A stretch of 64,000 bases of DNA from Alishewanella jeotgali KCTC 22429 (GCF_000245735.1 NZ_AHTH01000005.1:434001-498000), one strand, 5' to 3'; counted from the first letter of the stretch, positions 35,630 through 48,364 are shown. Program-made: numbers and translations. Notes: generated from the sequence alone by a model not told the origin.

Positions 35630-36478
35630 CTAGACGCTAAAAGGGTATTTAATCGGCGGGTGGCACTGATAATCGTGTAGCACAAAATCATCCGGTGTTA
35701 CCCAGGTTTCCAGATCGGCTAAGCTTCGGATCTGTGGGTTGACGGTCAACCGCGGTGAAGGGTAAGGCTCACGCTGCAGCTGCATTTTCATCAGCTCCAG
35801 TTGATTCTCATAAATATGCGCATTAACGATCTTATGATACACCTTGCCCGGCTTAAGACCTGTGATCTGTGCCATCAACGCCAGCAATACAAAGCATTGC
35901 ACCTGATTAAAATTCAGGCCAAGCGGCACATCACAGCTGCGCTGGTAGGACGTCAGATACAGGGTATCGCCAAGCAGGCTGAAGGTATGGGTGTGCATAC
36001 AAGGCCGCAGACAACCCAGCTCGAACTCTCCCGGATTATAAAAGGTCAGGATTTCCGCCCGGTCATCAATGCCCTGACTAAGATTAGTCACCACCTTTTG
36101 TAGCTGATCCAGGGTGGTACCATCTGGTTTCTGCCAACGCCGGCCCTGCACACCGTACACCCGCCCCATATCATCCTCACCTTTACGATGCGGATTAGCC
36201 AGCCAGGCGCGATTTTCGTTCGCATTGGCATTCCAGGTATTGCAACCTAGGGCGCGAAACTGTGCCGCACTGTCGTAGCCGCGTAAATAACCCAGCAACT
36301 CGGCAATCGCCGCCTTGTAATAGCTTTTGCGGGTCGTCAGCAGTGGAAACTGATTATTTGCCACATCATATTCCAGATCGGCATTAACGACGGTTAAGCA
36401 GCGGGTACCAGTGCGGGCATTCTCCACCCAAGTGCCATGCTCAATAATACGCTGACATAATTGAAGATACTGCTTCAT
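35630..36478 (-). CDS. thyA: Thymidylate synthase
   Basis: ThyA makes dTMP from dUMP with methylene-tetrahydrofolate. The 282-residue protein has [11 protein letters not shown], the catalytic Cys region [22 protein letters not shown], then [16 protein letters not shown] and [15 protein letters not shown]. It is slightly longer than the E. coli enzyme (264). It overlaps lgt by four bases (ATGA), keeping the widespread lgt-thyA pair. Confidence 0.97.
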   Translation of the reverse strand: MKQYLQLCQRIIEHGTWVENARTGTRCLTVVNADLEYDVANNQFPLLTTRKSYYKAAIAELLGYLRGYDSAAQFRALGCNTWNANANENRAWLANPHRKGEDDMGRVYGVQGRRWQKPDGTTLDQLQKVVTNLSQGIDDRAEILTFYNPGEFELGCLRPCMHTHTFSLLGDTLYLTSYQRSCDVPLGLNFNQVQCFVLLALMAQITGLKPGKVYHKIVNAHIYENQLELMKMQLQREPYPSPRLTVNPQIRSLADLETWVTPDDFVLHDYQCHPPIKYPFSV

Positions 36479-37284
36479 GCTTTAGCTCCGGCAGTTGCGG
36501 CACGGGAGCGGGCGAAAACAATAATCGCCAGGCCGGCAATTATCATCGGCAAGCATAGCCACTGCCCCATCGTCATGCCCAAGGATAAAACGCCAAGATG
36601 TGCATCCGGCTCACGGAAAAACTCGACGCTAAAGCGCGCCATGCCATAACCGGCCAGAAAGACGCCGCCCAGGGTGCCGGTTGCCGGTTTAGCACGGCGC
36701 ACCAGCATAATGATCGCAAACAGCAACAGTCCTTCCAGCGCAACATGATAGAGTTGTGACGGGTGGCGGCCAATGTCGCCACCGGTCGGGAACACCATTG
36801 CCCAGGACACATCAGTCGGCCGGCCCCATAATTCACCATTAATAAAATTACCGATCCGCCCTGCAGCCAGCCCAAGCGGGATCAATGGTGCAACAAAATC
36901 GCCCAGAGCCAGGTAAGACTTGCGATACTTGCGGGTAAACAGCGCCATTGCCGCCAATACCCCAAGTAAGCCACCATGGAACGACATGCCCCCTTCCCAG
37001 ATCCGCACCAGATAAAGCGGGTCCTGCAGCACATAGTTAAACTGGTAGAACAGAATATAACCCAGGCGGCCACCCAGCAGCACCCCCAGAAAGCCGTAGA
37101 ACAACAGATCGCTGACTTGCTCCTTGTCCCAGCCGGAACCGGGTTCCGCCGCCTGACGATTCGCCAGCCACCAGGCGATAGCAAAGGCCACCAGATACAT
37201 CACACCATACCAGTGAATTTTCAAAAACCCGAGGTCCAGTGCCACCGGATTAATTGCATGGGTGTAAAAAACTTCAGTTGTCAT
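36475..37284 (-). CDS. lgt: Prolipoprotein diacylglyceryl transferase
   Basis: Lgt adds diacylglycerol to the lipobox Cys of prolipoproteins in the inner membrane. The 269-residue protein has seven or so membrane segments, the catalytic-region motif [13 protein letters not shown], and the signature [17 protein letters not shown]. It is translationally coupled to thyA. Many lipoproteins in this window (FlgH, FlgP, FlgO-like, the Ig-like and lipase proteins) depend on it. Confidence 0.97.
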   Translation of the reverse strand: MTTEVFYTHAINPVALDLGFLKIHWYGVMYLVAFAIAWWLANRQAAEPGSGWDKEQVSDLLFYGFLGVLLGGRLGYILFYQFNYVLQDPLYLVRIWEGGMSFHGGLLGVLAAMALFTRKYRKSYLALGDFVAPLIPLGLAAGRIGNFINGELWGRPTDVSWAMVFPTGGDIGRHPSQLYHVALEGLLLFAIIMLVRRAKPATGTLGGVFLAGYGMARFSVEFFREPDAHLGVLSLGMTMGQWLCLPMIIAGLAIIVFARSRAATAGAKA

Positions 37285-37314
37285 AATGTCCCTACTTTAA
37301 TACGGTTGACGATC

Positions 37315-38109
37315 TCAGCTCAGAATCATCCGCGCCGCCACCAGTAACAAAAATACGCCAAATACCCGCTTAATGGTCAACACCGGCAACCGCTGCGTCA
37401 GGGTGGCTCCGATAGAGGTGGTAAACACCGAAGTACTGATTACCCCCAGTAATGCAGGTAAATAGATATAACCAATAAAGCCCTGCTGCAAGCTATAATG
37501 CTGCCAGCCTGCGCTGACGTAGCCGAGGGTACCAAATACTGCTATCGCAATACCGCTGGCCGCCGCACAACCGATAGCCCGGCGCATGTCGACACTAAAA
37601 TAGTTCAGCATAGGCACAATCAGCGCACCACCGCCAATCCCCAGTAAGGCGGCGAAACTGCCCAGTAATGCCGACAGTACGGCCAACAGCGGCCTTGCCG
37701 GCAGTGGTAGCTTGCCGGTGGCACTTTGCGCACTTAACATTCTAAGCGCCAATAAACCGACAGCGACACCAAAAATAAGTTGCAGCGTCTTGCCACTTAA
37801 ATTGTGCGCCAGATAGCCGACCAATAAGGCGCCGCTCCCTGCCCCCAGCATCACCGGCACGGCGATATGCCAGCTGACGTTATTCCGTTTGTGATGCGCC
37901 CGCACTGACGAGAGGGAGGTAATAATGATCGAAGCGAGCGAGGTTGCAATGGCCACCAACATCGCATGTTCAGCCGGCACTACTGCAAAAGCCGGCAGCA
38001 TCACCACCAGCACCGGCACTATGACCAAACCGCCACCGATACCCAGCAAACCGGCCAATAACCCGACCAGTGCGCCCAACAAGGCGGTTAACAGGAAAAT
38101 GGATAGCAA
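37315..38109 (-). CDS. TSUP-family (TauE/SafE) membrane permease
   Basis: The 264-residue protein has about eight membrane segments in two repeats, each with a G-x-G-G-(G/A) loop: GLLGIGGGLVIVPVLVVMLP near the N-terminus and LLGIGGGALIVPMLNYF in the middle, the TSUP signature. Members export sulfite or other sulfur compounds, but the substrate here is unknown. No ATG is available near the start; a stop lies four codons upstream of the TTG at 38109, so TTG is the likely start. It sits between ptsP and lgt. Confidence 0.88.
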   Translation of the reverse strand: MLSIFLLTALLGALVGLLAGLLGIGGGLVIVPVLVVMLPAFAVVPAEHAMLVAIATSLASIIITSLSSVRAHHKRNNVSWHIAVPVMLGAGSGALLVGYLAHNLSGKTLQLIFGVAVGLLALRMLSAQSATGKLPLPARPLLAVLSALLGSFAALLGIGGGALIVPMLNYFSVDMRRAIGCAAASGIAIAVFGTLGYVSAGWQHYSLQQGFIGYIYLPALLGVISTSVFTTSIGATLTQRLPVLTIKRVFGVFLLLVAARMILS

Positions 38110-38257
38110 AATGACAACTCAGTTAGAAAAGTGCGCCCAGTGTAGCAGAGGCAACAGCGCTTGTTGAGCCTTGCTGCGGTCTTTGTCGGTATTCCTGGCG
38201 TGGGAAACTGTGAACTGGTCTGGGCTATCAGCGCCTGGGCCATTAGCGCCTGACCTG

Positions 38258-40516
38258 TCAGGTTCTGACCTGGGTTAGCAACTGCTTATGCTCAAGGAAA
38301 CGCTGAACCTGCAACCGCACCTGTTTTGGCGAATGGCAACACAGCACTTCAGGCAACAACAAGGCCAGTTCAGACAGCTCTACCCGGCGCAGTAACCATT
38401 TGATCCGCGCCAGGTTGCTGCTGTTCATACTAAAGCGCCGGAACCCCATCGCCGCCAAGAGTAAGACCCCAGCCGGTTCACCGCCAAGTTCACCACAAAT
38501 ACTGATTGGAAACTGCAGTGCCTGCGCCTGTTGCCCTAATTGGTGCAAGGCTCGTAATACTGCCGGATGCAGCGCATCATACAGGTTTGCCACCCGGGCG
38601 TTATTGCGGTCAACGGCTAACAAGTATTGGGTTAAATCGTTGGTACCCACGGAGCAAAAATCGACCCGGGCTGCCAACTCAGGCAACAGATAAAGTACCG
38701 ACGGTACTTCAATCATCACCCCCACTTTCGGCCGGGGTACCGCAATGCCTAACTCGTCACCAACCTCGAAGCAGGCTTGGCGGATCAGCCGGATGGCTTC
38801 ATCAACTTCCGCCAGATCCGACACCATCGGCAATAAAATATGTAGATTATCCTGTCCGACATTGGCTTTTACCATCGCCCGGATCTGCACCAGGAAAATT
38901 TCCGGATGATCCAGCGTCAAACGGATCCCCCGCCAACCCAGAAACGGATTTTCCTCAATGATACTGAAATAAGGTAACGCTTTGTCGCCCCCAACATCCA
39001 GAGTACGCATCACTACCGTTTTCTGCGGGTAGCTGCTTAACACCTTGGCATAGAGTTCGATTTGCTCTTGCTCAGTCGGGAAGCGGCTGCGGATAATAAA
39101 AGGAAATTCGGTTCGATACAGGCCAACGCCATCGGTGTACTGCGCATGCTGATTCTCCAGCTCAACCGCCAGACCAGAGTTGACCATTAACTTAAAACGT
39201 TCGCCACATTGTGATTGTGACGGCAGCGCGATTTCTTGCTGATAGCGGGCATGCATGGCCTGATCTTCACTGATCAGGCGTAAATATTCATTGCTCAACG
39301 CCTCAGTTGGCGACAACAGGATCAGCCCCTGATAACCATCGACAATCAGTTTCTGCTCATGCCAATGCAACAGCGGCAGCTCACTGACGCCCATTACCGC
39401 CGGGATCCCGAGGGCTCTGGCCATAATAGCAGCATGTGAGTTAACCGAACCACGCAAAGACACTACTGCAACCAGTTGTTCACGCGGGATTTCTGCCAGC
39501 ATGGTTGCGGTGACTTCATCAGCGACCAGCACCACCTGCTCGGGTAGTTTCGCACGCCGCTGTTCCGTATCCAGTAAATTATTCAGTACCCGCTGCCCCA
39601 GATCGCGGATATCCAGGCCACGCTCGCGCAGATAGGGATCTTCCATATCATCAAACTGGCGGGCAAAGCGCTCTACCACGCGTTTTAACGCGCTTTTTGC
39701 ACACCAGCCTTCTGCGATCTGCGCTTCAATTTCCCGCCCCAGGCTGGCAGCATCAAGCAACTGATGATACACATCAAAAATGGCCAGTGCATCTTCAGGT
39801 AAATGCTGCGACATGCGTTCGGCCAGCCGGTTAAATTCCGCTTTAGTGATTTTGACAGCACGGTAAAAGTGCGCCAGCTCTTTTTCCGGGTCCTCGGCTT
39901 TTTTCAGCGAGATCGCCGCAAAATCACTGGCTGGTTGCAACACATAGGCCTGACCAATTGCCATACCGGGCGCGCCGGGTAAGCCAGCTAGCTGAGAAAC
40001 CTGTTGCTGATAACCGGAACTGCGACTGGCCGCGTCGCGCATCTCGGCGTTAGCCAGCACCGACGCCAGCTGTACCCCCAGGGTAACCAGAAAAGACTCT
40101 TCATCTTCGCTAAATACCCGCTCGGCTGATTGCTGAATTGTTAGTACGCCTAATACTTTGCGGTGGTGGATAATCGGACACCCAAGAAAAGCTGAAAAGC
40201 GATCCTCGCTGACCTCGGGGGTGACTTTAAAACGCGGATGCAGGTGAGCCTGCGCCAGGTTGATCGGCTCTTCACGCTGGCCAACCCAGCCAATCAAGCC
40301 TTCAGAAAAACCAATGGAGACTTTGCCGACCGCATCCTGATTCAAACCATCGGTTGCCATCAGCATAAAGTGCTGTTGCTGATAATCAGCCAGATAAACC
40401 GAACAACATTCGGTTGCCAATGCATGCTTGACACTACTTACCAAGCCAGCGAGCGCCTTGTTAAGTATCGGCTCCTGTGCCACATCCTGAACAATTCGCC
40501 GCAACTGGCCTAGCAT
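38258..40516 (-). CDS. ptsP: PEP-protein phosphotransferase with GAF domain (EI-Ntr)
   Basis: PtsP starts the nitrogen-type PTS relay by taking phosphate from PEP. The 752-residue protein has an N-terminal GAF domain (about 1-160), the EI N-terminal domain, the swivelling His domain (VVSLRGSVNSHAAIMARALGIPAVMG, active His), and the PEP-binding barrel (GVGLYRTEFPFI, GWRGIRLTLDHPEIF, ISICGELGGEPAG). The GAF domain distinguishes it from sugar EI. It follows rppH as in E. coli. Confidence 0.97.
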   Translation of the reverse strand: MLGQLRRIVQDVAQEPILNKALAGLVSSVKHALATECCSVYLADYQQQHFMLMATDGLNQDAVGKVSIGFSEGLIGWVGQREEPINLAQAHLHPRFKVTPEVSEDRFSAFLGCPIIHHRKVLGVLTIQQSAERVFSEDEESFLVTLGVQLASVLANAEMRDAASRSSGYQQQVSQLAGLPGAPGMAIGQAYVLQPASDFAAISLKKAEDPEKELAHFYRAVKITKAEFNRLAERMSQHLPEDALAIFDVYHQLLDAASLGREIEAQIAEGWCAKSALKRVVERFARQFDDMEDPYLRERGLDIRDLGQRVLNNLLDTEQRRAKLPEQVVLVADEVTATMLAEIPREQLVAVVSLRGSVNSHAAIMARALGIPAVMGVSELPLLHWHEQKLIVDGYQGLILLSPTEALSNEYLRLISEDQAMHARYQQEIALPSQSQCGERFKLMVNSGLAVELENQHAQYTDGVGLYRTEFPFIIRSRFPTEQEQIELYAKVLSSYPQKTVVMRTLDVGGDKALPYFSIIEENPFLGWRGIRLTLDHPEIFLVQIRAMVKANVGQDNLHILLPMVSDLAEVDEAIRLIRQACFEVGDELGIAVPRPKVGVMIEVPSVLYLLPELAARVDFCSVGTNDLTQYLLAVDRNNARVANLYDALHPAVLRALHQLGQQAQALQFPISICGELGGEPAGVLLLAAMGFRRFSMNSSNLARIKWLLRRVELSELALLLPEVLCCHSPKQVRLQVQRFLEHKQLLTQVRT

Positions 40517-40542
40517 GCTAACCTCTTCACATTAAAGGTTGT

Positions 40543-41049
40543 TTATACTTTACGTTTACTGCTGTCCCGACGAACAAAAGGCAAAGCGACCGGAGCGAAT
40601 TCTTTCATAACCTTGCGATAGACTTCCCGTTTAAAGGAAACCACCTGTCTAACCGGATACCAGTAACTGACCCAACGCCAGCTATCGAACTCCGGGTGAC
40701 TGGTTTTCGCCAGATTGACGTCTTCTTCCCGACAGGTCAGCCGCAGTAAAAACCACTTCTGCTTCTGCCCGATACACACAGGGTTACTATCTTTACGAAT
40801 CAGTCGTTTGGGTAACTTATAGCGTAGCCAGTGTTTGGTTGTCGCTATAATTTCCACATCTTCAGGCCTGAGCCCAACTTCTTCGTGCAGTTCGCGGTAC
40901 ATGGCCTGTTCCGGCGTTTCGCCATCATCAATGCCACCCTGTGGATATTGCCAGGAATTCTGACCGTATCGTTTCGCCCAAAACACCTGTCCAAAGGTGT
41001 TACAAATCACTATGCCGACATTGGGCCGGAAACCCTCGGCATCGATCAC
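40543..41049 (-). CDS. rppH: RNA 5'-pyrophosphohydrolase RppH
   Basis: RppH removes pyrophosphate from mRNA 5' ends and so triggers decay. The Nudix box is [23 protein letters not shown]. The GTG at 41049 gives an N-terminus ([17 protein letters not shown]) that aligns with the E. coli start, and GAGG sits 5 bases before it. An ATG at 41064 would add five residues that include this Shine-Dalgarno. I prefer the GTG, giving 168 residues. It precedes ptsP by 26 bases. Confidence 0.95.
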   Translation of the reverse strand: MIDAEGFRPNVGIVICNTFGQVFWAKRYGQNSWQYPQGGIDDGETPEQAMYRELHEEVGLRPEDVEIIATTKHWLRYKLPKRLIRKDSNPVCIGQKQKWFLLRLTCREEDVNLAKTSHPEFDSWRWVSYWYPVRQVVSFKREVYRKVMKEFAPVALPFVRRDSSKRKV

Positions 41050-41429
41050 ACAAACCTCAAGCATCTAAATTTCTGCTATACAAGGATTCTTTCATAAAGT
41101 TGTCGTGGCGGCAAACGGTATTTTCAGCCAAACATCACACAACTTATCCACAATGAGCAGAAGATAAGCAAGGGTACTGTGAGTTTTTTCACAGCTGCTG
41201 TGCATAACACTCTGGATAAGCCTAAGTTAATCACTGAATAACTTTAGGAACTTTAACAACCCGCATCAAAATAAATGCTTTTTTACCATTAAATTCATAA
41301 CATTAAGTGAATCAATCAAGGTGTGATTATAAATTCTGACTGTGCATAAGTTAGTTTGTTGGCTTTTTAAGCAGCCGACAACATAAAAAAATGCTAGGGT
41401 AATCATTCATTAAGTCAAAGAATTGTCAT
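41050..41429. promoter_or_regulatory. Divergent rppH-mutH gap with DnaA-box-like sites
   Basis: This gap must carry the promoters of both genes. It holds a perfect DnaA box TTATCCACA at 41144-41152 (plus strand), TTATGCACA at 41199-41207 and at 41341-41349 (both minus strand), and a one-mismatch TTATCCAGA at 41211-41219 (minus). No ORF, hairpin terminator or RNA gene was seen. Confidence 0.55.
41178..41193. promoter_or_regulatory. CRP-type palindrome
   Basis: TGTGA and TCACA are separated by exactly 6 bases (GTTTTT), the CRP half-site arrangement without mismatch in the core. It lies midway between the DnaA-box-like sites and about 130 bases from the rppH start. Whether it controls rppH or mutH cannot be told. 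Confidence 0.5.
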
Positions 41430-43166
<1,737 letters not shown>

Positions 43167-43193
43167 TTAGGCGAAAGTCTTAAGCCACTGAAG

Positions 43194-43222
43194 AAAAACC
43201 ACTGAATTCTGGTGTGGTTTTT
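43194..43222. terminator. Hairpin upstream of cysB
   Basis: A 9-base-pair stem (AAAAACCAC/GTGGTTTTT) with an 11-base loop lies between cysB and the gene at 43337. On the minus strand it ends in TTTTTCTTC, like a small terminator, but no gene is seen that would need it. Confidence 0.4.
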
Positions 43223-43336
43223 GCTAGGCTAACTCGTGTCTAATGACATTAGCCAATAGCAAGGTATCAGCGCCGACTGTTATTTGCTGTTTTTTCGGAT
43301 TAAGATGTTGCTCTAGTATAAAAAACAGAGGTGTAA

Positions 43337-44101
43337 ATGGTCTTACCCCTGATCATCACGCTAATCATCGCGCTGATGATTATCGCGATCACCGTTAACG
43401 TAGTGCAGCAACACCGGGAGCGTATTCGTGCGCTGAAACGGGCTGAATTCACTAAGTTACGCCATGGTTTGGAAGAGACAGAAGAAATTTTGTTTAATGC
43501 TGCCAATGTGCCCCTGTCCGCCGGTATTTCACAAATGCTACTGCGTCGTATTGCTTACTTATTACGAGCAATGGTCGAACTTGAGCCTGAGGTCAAAGAT
43601 CTTAAGCAACGTTTACAAGACACAGAGCAACGACTAAGTGAGTTGGCTAAAAATGCGCCCACCGCCATGGACGCAGCCGGTTTACCTGATAATGACCAAC
43701 AACTGCTCGCGATGGTGAAAGGCATCAAAAAATTAAGAACAATGCTCAGAGCAGAGCATGCTCGTGGCAATGTTGAGACGCAGCTAGTCATTGATGAAGA
43801 TCGACGGTTAGATTTGCTTCAGTTAAGAATCAATGTCGAGAGCCAGTTAAAGCGGGGCAGAGATGCCAGAGCAAATAAAATGCTAGGGTCTGCCAGACAA
43901 TATTTTGAGAAGGCGCTAACTTTCTTGCGTACCACCAGCCATCAGCATGAATACATTGTTAACCGGATCTCAGAAGCGCAGATGGCATTAGAAGAAATCA
44001 CGATGGAACTCAAACAAGGCAATGCCCGCGATATCGAGAAGCGTGGCGAAAAGGACAATAAAGATATTGACGAGTTATTTGCGCCGAAGCGTAAATGGTA
44101 A
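43337..44101 (+). CDS. Unknown membrane-anchored coiled-coil protein
   Basis: I do not recognise this 254-residue protein. Residues 1-23 form one membrane segment (VLPLIITLIIALMIIAITVNVV). The rest is charged and helical, with coiled-coil character around residues 75-100 and 135-220, and a Lys/Asp-rich end (EKRGEKDNKDIDELFAPKRKW). It therefore looks like an inner-membrane protein with a cytoplasmic helical body. The start has AGAGG 6 bases upstream. It is convergent with topA across a shared terminator. No enzyme motif was found. Confidence 0.85.
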   Translation: MVLPLIITLIIALMIIAITVNVVQQHRERIRALKRAEFTKLRHGLEETEEILFNAANVPLSAGISQMLLRRIAYLLRAMVELEPEVKDLKQRLQDTEQRLSELAKNAPTAMDAAGLPDNDQQLLAMVKGIKKLRTMLRAEHARGNVETQLVIDEDRRLDLLQLRINVESQLKRGRDARANKMLGSARQYFEKALTFLRTTSHQHEYIVNRISEAQMALEEITMELKQGNARDIEKRGEKDNKDIDELFAPKRKW

Positions 44102-44121
44102 CAGGGGCCTAAGCCCCTGTT
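44100..44121. terminator. Shared terminator between unknown gene and topA
   Basis: A 9-base-pair G/C-rich stem (AACAGGGGC/GCCCCTGTT) with loop CTAA lies between the two convergent stops. T-runs are weak on both sides. Confidence 0.65.
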
Positions 44122-44135
44122 GATATTAGCTAGTC

Positions 44136-46721
44136 TTACTTACTGCTGACCACCCAACGCCCATTTTCATACCAGGCCGACCAGGCTGTGGCTTTACCAT
44201 TCTGCTCCGTCATCACATATTGCTGTTTGGTCTTGCGACTATAACGCACAATCGCAGGGTTACCCTGTGGATCCTGCTCCGGCGCTTCGGCCAGATAGTG
44301 GAACTTCGGCGATAGCCGGTCTTTAAAGCGTTTTAACTCGCTGACCAGAGGTGCCCGGGTTTCGCGGGATTTCGGAAAATTCGCCGCCGCCAGAAACACC
44401 CCCGAGGCGCCATCACGCAACACAAAGTAGGTATCTGACTTTTCACATTTCAGTTCCGGCAGATGCACCGGATCTTCTTTTGGCGGTGCCGCTTCGCCGC
44501 TACGTAACAGCTTACGGGTATTTTTACATTCACTGTTGGTGCAACCAAAATACTTACCAAAGCGGCCGGATTTCAGCTGCATCTGAGCACCGCATTTATC
44601 ACACTCGATCTCTGGCCCTTCATAACCTTTCAGTTTAAAGGCCCCTTGTTCGACCTGATAACCATCACACTGCGGGTTATTACCACAGACGTGTAGCTTC
44701 CGGTGCTCATCCAGCAGATAAGAATCCATTGCCGTGCCACATTTTTGACAACGTTTTTTCTGCCGCAGCGCTTCGGTTTCCAGCTCGTCATCAGCCACTA
44801 ACACCGCCTCTTCACCCGACACCAGGTTCATGGTGGTGGTACAGCGCTCTTTTGGCGGTAAGTTATAGCCTGAGCAACCGAGAAATACCCCGGTAGAGGC
44901 GGTACGGATCCCCATCTGCCTGCCACAGGTTGGACAGGCGATATCGGTTAATACAAACTGATTCACCCGCATACCACCGAGCTCCGGCTCCTGCTCAGCG
45001 GTCTTTAATTTTGCGTTAAAGCCCTGATAGAACTGGTCCAGTTCTTTACGCCAATCTAATTGCCCTTTTGCAATATCATCGAGCTTCAGCTCCATATTGG
45101 CGGTAAAATCATAATTCATCAGATCATCAAAGTTTTCTACCAGACGGTCGGTAACGATTTCTCCCATTTTCTCGGCGTAGAAACGCTTGTTGTCAACCCG
45201 CACATAGCCGCGCTCCTGAATGGTAGAGATGATAGCAGCATAGGTCGACGGCCGGCCGATGCCCCGTTTCTCTAACTCTTTAACAAGACTGGCTTCGCTA
45301 AAACGGGCCGGCGGCTTGGTAAAATGTTGTGCCGCATGCAAATCAACCAGCGCCAGACTCTCTCCGGCTTTAACATCCGGCAATTCCAGCTCTTCTTCGC
45401 CTTTGCGCTTTACCGCCGGTTGTACCCGGGTCCAACCGTCGAAGCGCAATACCCGGCCTTTGGCTTTTAACTCAAAATCCGCGGCTGCGACAGTGATATT
45501 GGTTACATCGTACTGCGCTGCTGGCATCTGACAGGCAACAAATTGACGCCAAATCAGCTCATAGAGCTTTTTCGCATCGGCTTCCATATCGCCAAGTGCT
45601 GAAGCCAGAACAGACACATCTGATGGCCTTACGGCTTCGTGCGCTTCCTGGGCATTGGCTTTGCTACCGTAACTTACCGGCTCTGCCGGCAGATAGGCGG
45701 CGCCAAATTGTTTTGCAATATAATCACGGCAGCTGGATACCGCTTCCGCACTTAAATTGGTGGAGTCAGTACGCATATAGGTAATGTGGCCAGCTTCATA
45801 TAAACGCTGCGCCAACATCATGGTTTTCTTCACGCCATAACCCAAACGGGTACTGGCTGCCTGCTGTAGCGTCGAGGTAATAAAGGGCGCCTGCGGTTTG
45901 CTGCTACTGGGCTTATCTTCCCGTTCCAGCACCTGATAGCTGGCCTGCCGTAATATCCCAAGTGCGGCATCGGCCTGGGCTTTATTAACCGGATTAAAAG
46001 CTTTGCCGCCTTGTTTGACTACTTCCAGCGGCAGTGCCTGCCTTGCCTGGGTCAGTGTATCGGCATCAATACTCCAATACTCTTCGGGCACAAAGGCTTT
46101 AATTTCCCGCTCCCGCTCGACTACCAGGCGTACCGCTACAGACTGCACCCGCCCCGCAGACAGGCCACGGGCGACTTTTTTCCACAGCAGCGGCGACACC
46201 ATAAAGCCAACCACCCGGTCCAGAAAACGTCGCGCTTGCTGCGCATCAACCTGATCCAGGTTCAACTCACCCGGCTGTTCAAACGCCTGGGTAATAGCAT
46301 TTTTGGTGATTTCGTTAAATACCACCCGCTTAAATTTTTCAGGCGTACCGCCGATCACTTCGCGCAAATGCCAGGCAATGGCTTCTCCTTCACGGTCTAA
46401 GTCGGTTGCCAGATAAACGGTATCCGCCTTTTCTGCCAGCGCCTTGAGCTCTTTAACGACTTTTTCTTTGCCCGCGAGAATTTCATAACGCGCTTTCCAA
46501 CCGTGCTCGGGATCAATGCCCATCCGATCAACCAGCGCCTGATATTCTTTCTCGGCTTTACTTAAGCTTTTATCGGCGCTTTTGGCCTTGTCTTTACTGC
46601 TGCTACTGGGTAAATCCCGGATATGCCCGACACTGGATTTCACGACAAAGTCGTTACCCAGATACTTATTTATCGTTTTTGCCTTAGCCGGTGATTCAAC
46701 TATTACCAGTGATTTTGCCAT
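44136..46721 (-). CDS. topA: DNA topoisomerase I
   Basis: TopA relaxes negative supercoils. From [22 protein letters not shown] the protein is 861 residues, close to E. coli (865). It has the Toprim motif with [16 protein letters not shown], the active-site Tyr in [13 protein letters not shown], and three C-terminal zinc ribbons starting [18 protein letters not shown] and CDKCGAQMQ. The frame is open 102 codons further upstream, but that stretch has no family similarity and lies in the astB divergent gap, so I reject it. Confidence 0.97.
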   Translation of the reverse strand: MAKSLVIVESPAKAKTINKYLGNDFVVKSSVGHIRDLPSSSSKDKAKSADKSLSKAEKEYQALVDRMGIDPEHGWKARYEILAGKEKVVKELKALAEKADTVYLATDLDREGEAIAWHLREVIGGTPEKFKRVVFNEITKNAITQAFEQPGELNLDQVDAQQARRFLDRVVGFMVSPLLWKKVARGLSAGRVQSVAVRLVVEREREIKAFVPEEYWSIDADTLTQARQALPLEVVKQGGKAFNPVNKAQADAALGILRQASYQVLEREDKPSSSKPQAPFITSTLQQAASTRLGYGVKKTMMLAQRLYEAGHITYMRTDSTNLSAEAVSSCRDYIAKQFGAAYLPAEPVSYGSKANAQEAHEAVRPSDVSVLASALGDMEADAKKLYELIWRQFVACQMPAAQYDVTNITVAAADFELKAKGRVLRFDGWTRVQPAVKRKGEEELELPDVKAGESLALVDLHAAQHFTKPPARFSEASLVKELEKRGIGRPSTYAAIISTIQERGYVRVDNKRFYAEKMGEIVTDRLVENFDDLMNYDFTANMELKLDDIAKGQLDWRKELDQFYQGFNAKLKTAEQEPELGGMRVNQFVLTDIACPTCGRQMGIRTASTGVFLGCSGYNLPPKERCTTTMNLVSGEEAVLVADDELETEALRQKKRCQKCGTAMDSYLLDEHRKLHVCGNNPQCDGYQVEQGAFKLKGYEGPEIECDKCGAQMQLKSGRFGKYFGCTNSECKNTRKLLRSGEAAPPKEDPVHLPELKCEKSDTYFVLRDGASGVFLAAANFPKSRETRAPLVSELKRFKDRLSPKFHYLAEAPEQDPQGNPAIVRYSRKTKQQYVMTEQNGKATAWSAWYENGRWVVSSK

Positions 46722-46942
46722 TTTTAATCCAAAGATCCTTAGCATTTGGCCGTAAACGGCGCCCCTTTTTAAACGTATATCCGCAAACCGCTGTTGTGAC
46801 AAGTGCTCAAACTGATTATTATGCCTGTTGGCTGGTTTTTTCGCTGAATCGACCAGTCTCTGACCATAACAAAATGAAGCACATGATCCCGCGACCGTAA
46901 AAAAAACAAAAACAGCGTCGCCACAAATAAGGATAAAACTTA

Positions 46943-48283
46943 ATGCAAGCTTATGAAGCCAATTTCGACGGCCTGGTTGGGCCGACGCACAACTATGCCG
47001 GTTTATCAGTAGGCAATGTTGCCTCACTAAACAATGCCCGTAATACCTCCAGCCCGAAACAAGCCGCCAAACAAGGACTGCAGAAAATGAAAGCCCTGCA
47101 TGACCTTGGCATGGTACAAGGCGTGTTAGCGCCGCAGGAGCGGCCTGACATTGCCGCGCTGCGCCGGCTGGGTTTTACTGGCTCTGATAACGAGGTTATT
47201 ACCCAGGCGGCCAAACAGGCGCCGGAAGTTTACCGGGCGGTCTGCTCGGCGTCCAGTATGTGGACCGCCAATGCAGCGACAGTCTCACCCAGTGCCGATA
47301 CCGCTGACGGTAAAGTACACTTTACTCCGGCTAACCTGACCAATAAATTTCACCGCTCGTTAGAGCCTGAGACAACAGGCCGGATTTTGCGCGCCATGTT
47401 CAGTGATCAGCGCCACTTCGCCCATCACCAACACTTACCAGATAACGATCACTTTGGCGATGAAGGCGCTGCTAACCATACCCGCCTGTGCAGTGATTAC
47501 GCCAAAGCCGGCGTCGAAATCTTTGTTTATGGCCGTCACGCCTTTGATAGCAGTAAGCCGGCACCGTCGAAATATCCAGCGCGGCAACCCCTGGAAGCCT
47601 GTCAGGCCGTCGCCCGCTTACATGGTTTAAGTGAGCATGGCACCGTCTATTTACAACAAAATCCAGCGGTAATTGATCAGGGCGTGTTCCACAACGATGT
47701 TATCGCTGTGGGCAACCGCAACGTGCTGTTTTACCATCAACAGGCCTTTTTGGATACGACACAAAAACTGTCTGAGATCCGGCGTAAATTTGGCGACGAC
47801 AGCAGCCTGCACTTTATTGAAGTGCCGGATCAGCAAGTGTCGGTTGCCGATGCGGTTAATACCTACTTATTTAATACCCAGCTGATCAATTTACCCAACG
47901 GCGAGATGGTGATTATCGCGCCAACCGAATGTCAGGAACATGCCGGTGTACACCGTTATCTGACCGAGTTATGCCAACAGGATACCCCCATTCGCCAGGT
48001 AAAATACTTTGATGTTAAACAAAGCATGCGTAATGGCGGTGGTCCAGCCTGTCTGCGGTTAAGAGTGGTCCTGAACGAGCAGGAGCGCCAGGCCGTTAAC
48101 CCTGCTGTGCTGATGAATGAGCAGCTATTTGCCACGCTAAATAGCTGGGTTGATAAGCATTATCGCGACCAGTTAAGCGAAGCGGATTTGGCGGACCCAC
48201 AGTTAATGATTGAGTCCCGCACCGCTTTAGATGAGCTGACGCAAATTCTGAAACTGGGGTCGGTATATAGCTTCCAGCGTTAA
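46943..48283 (+). CDS. astB: N-succinylarginine dihydrolase
   Basis: AstB is the second enzyme of the arginine succinyltransferase pathway and turns N2-succinylarginine into succinylornithine, ammonia and CO2. The 446-residue protein begins [28 protein letters not shown], then [21 protein letters not shown]-like [25 protein letters not shown], and near the end [16 protein letters not shown] with the catalytic Cys. The rest of the ast pathway is not in the window. Confidence 0.97.
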   Translation: MQAYEANFDGLVGPTHNYAGLSVGNVASLNNARNTSSPKQAAKQGLQKMKALHDLGMVQGVLAPQERPDIAALRRLGFTGSDNEVITQAAKQAPEVYRAVCSASSMWTANAATVSPSADTADGKVHFTPANLTNKFHRSLEPETTGRILRAMFSDQRHFAHHQHLPDNDHFGDEGAANHTRLCSDYAKAGVEIFVYGRHAFDSSKPAPSKYPARQPLEACQAVARLHGLSEHGTVYLQQNPAVIDQGVFHNDVIAVGNRNVLFYHQQAFLDTTQKLSEIRRKFGDDSSLHFIEVPDQQVSVADAVNTYLFNTQLINLPNGEMVIIAPTECQEHAGVHRYLTELCQQDTPIRQVKYFDVKQSMRNGGGPACLRLRVVLNEQERQAVNPAVLMNEQLFATLNSWVDKHYRDQLSEADLADPQLMIESRTALDELTQILKLGSVYSFQR

Positions 48284-48326
48284 GCATAATTACCGCCGAC
48301 ATTAACTCGTCGGTGTATTGATACAA

Positions 48327-48350
48327 AAAAGGAGCCAAACGGCTCCTTTT
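48327..48350. terminator. Bidirectional terminator between astB and Ig-like lipoprotein gene
   Basis: A 10-base-pair stem AAAAGGAGCC/GGCTCCTTTT with loop AAAC is followed by GTTTTG on the plus strand and preceded by A-runs, so it can serve both convergent genes. Confidence 0.9.
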
Positions 48351-48364
48351 GTTTTGCTGGGCTA

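Noticed and set aside
46722-47027. 102-codon N-terminal extension of topA
   Set aside because: It has no similarity to topoisomerase I, overlaps the start of astB on the other strand, and the conserved [15 protein letters not shown] start gives the normal family length.
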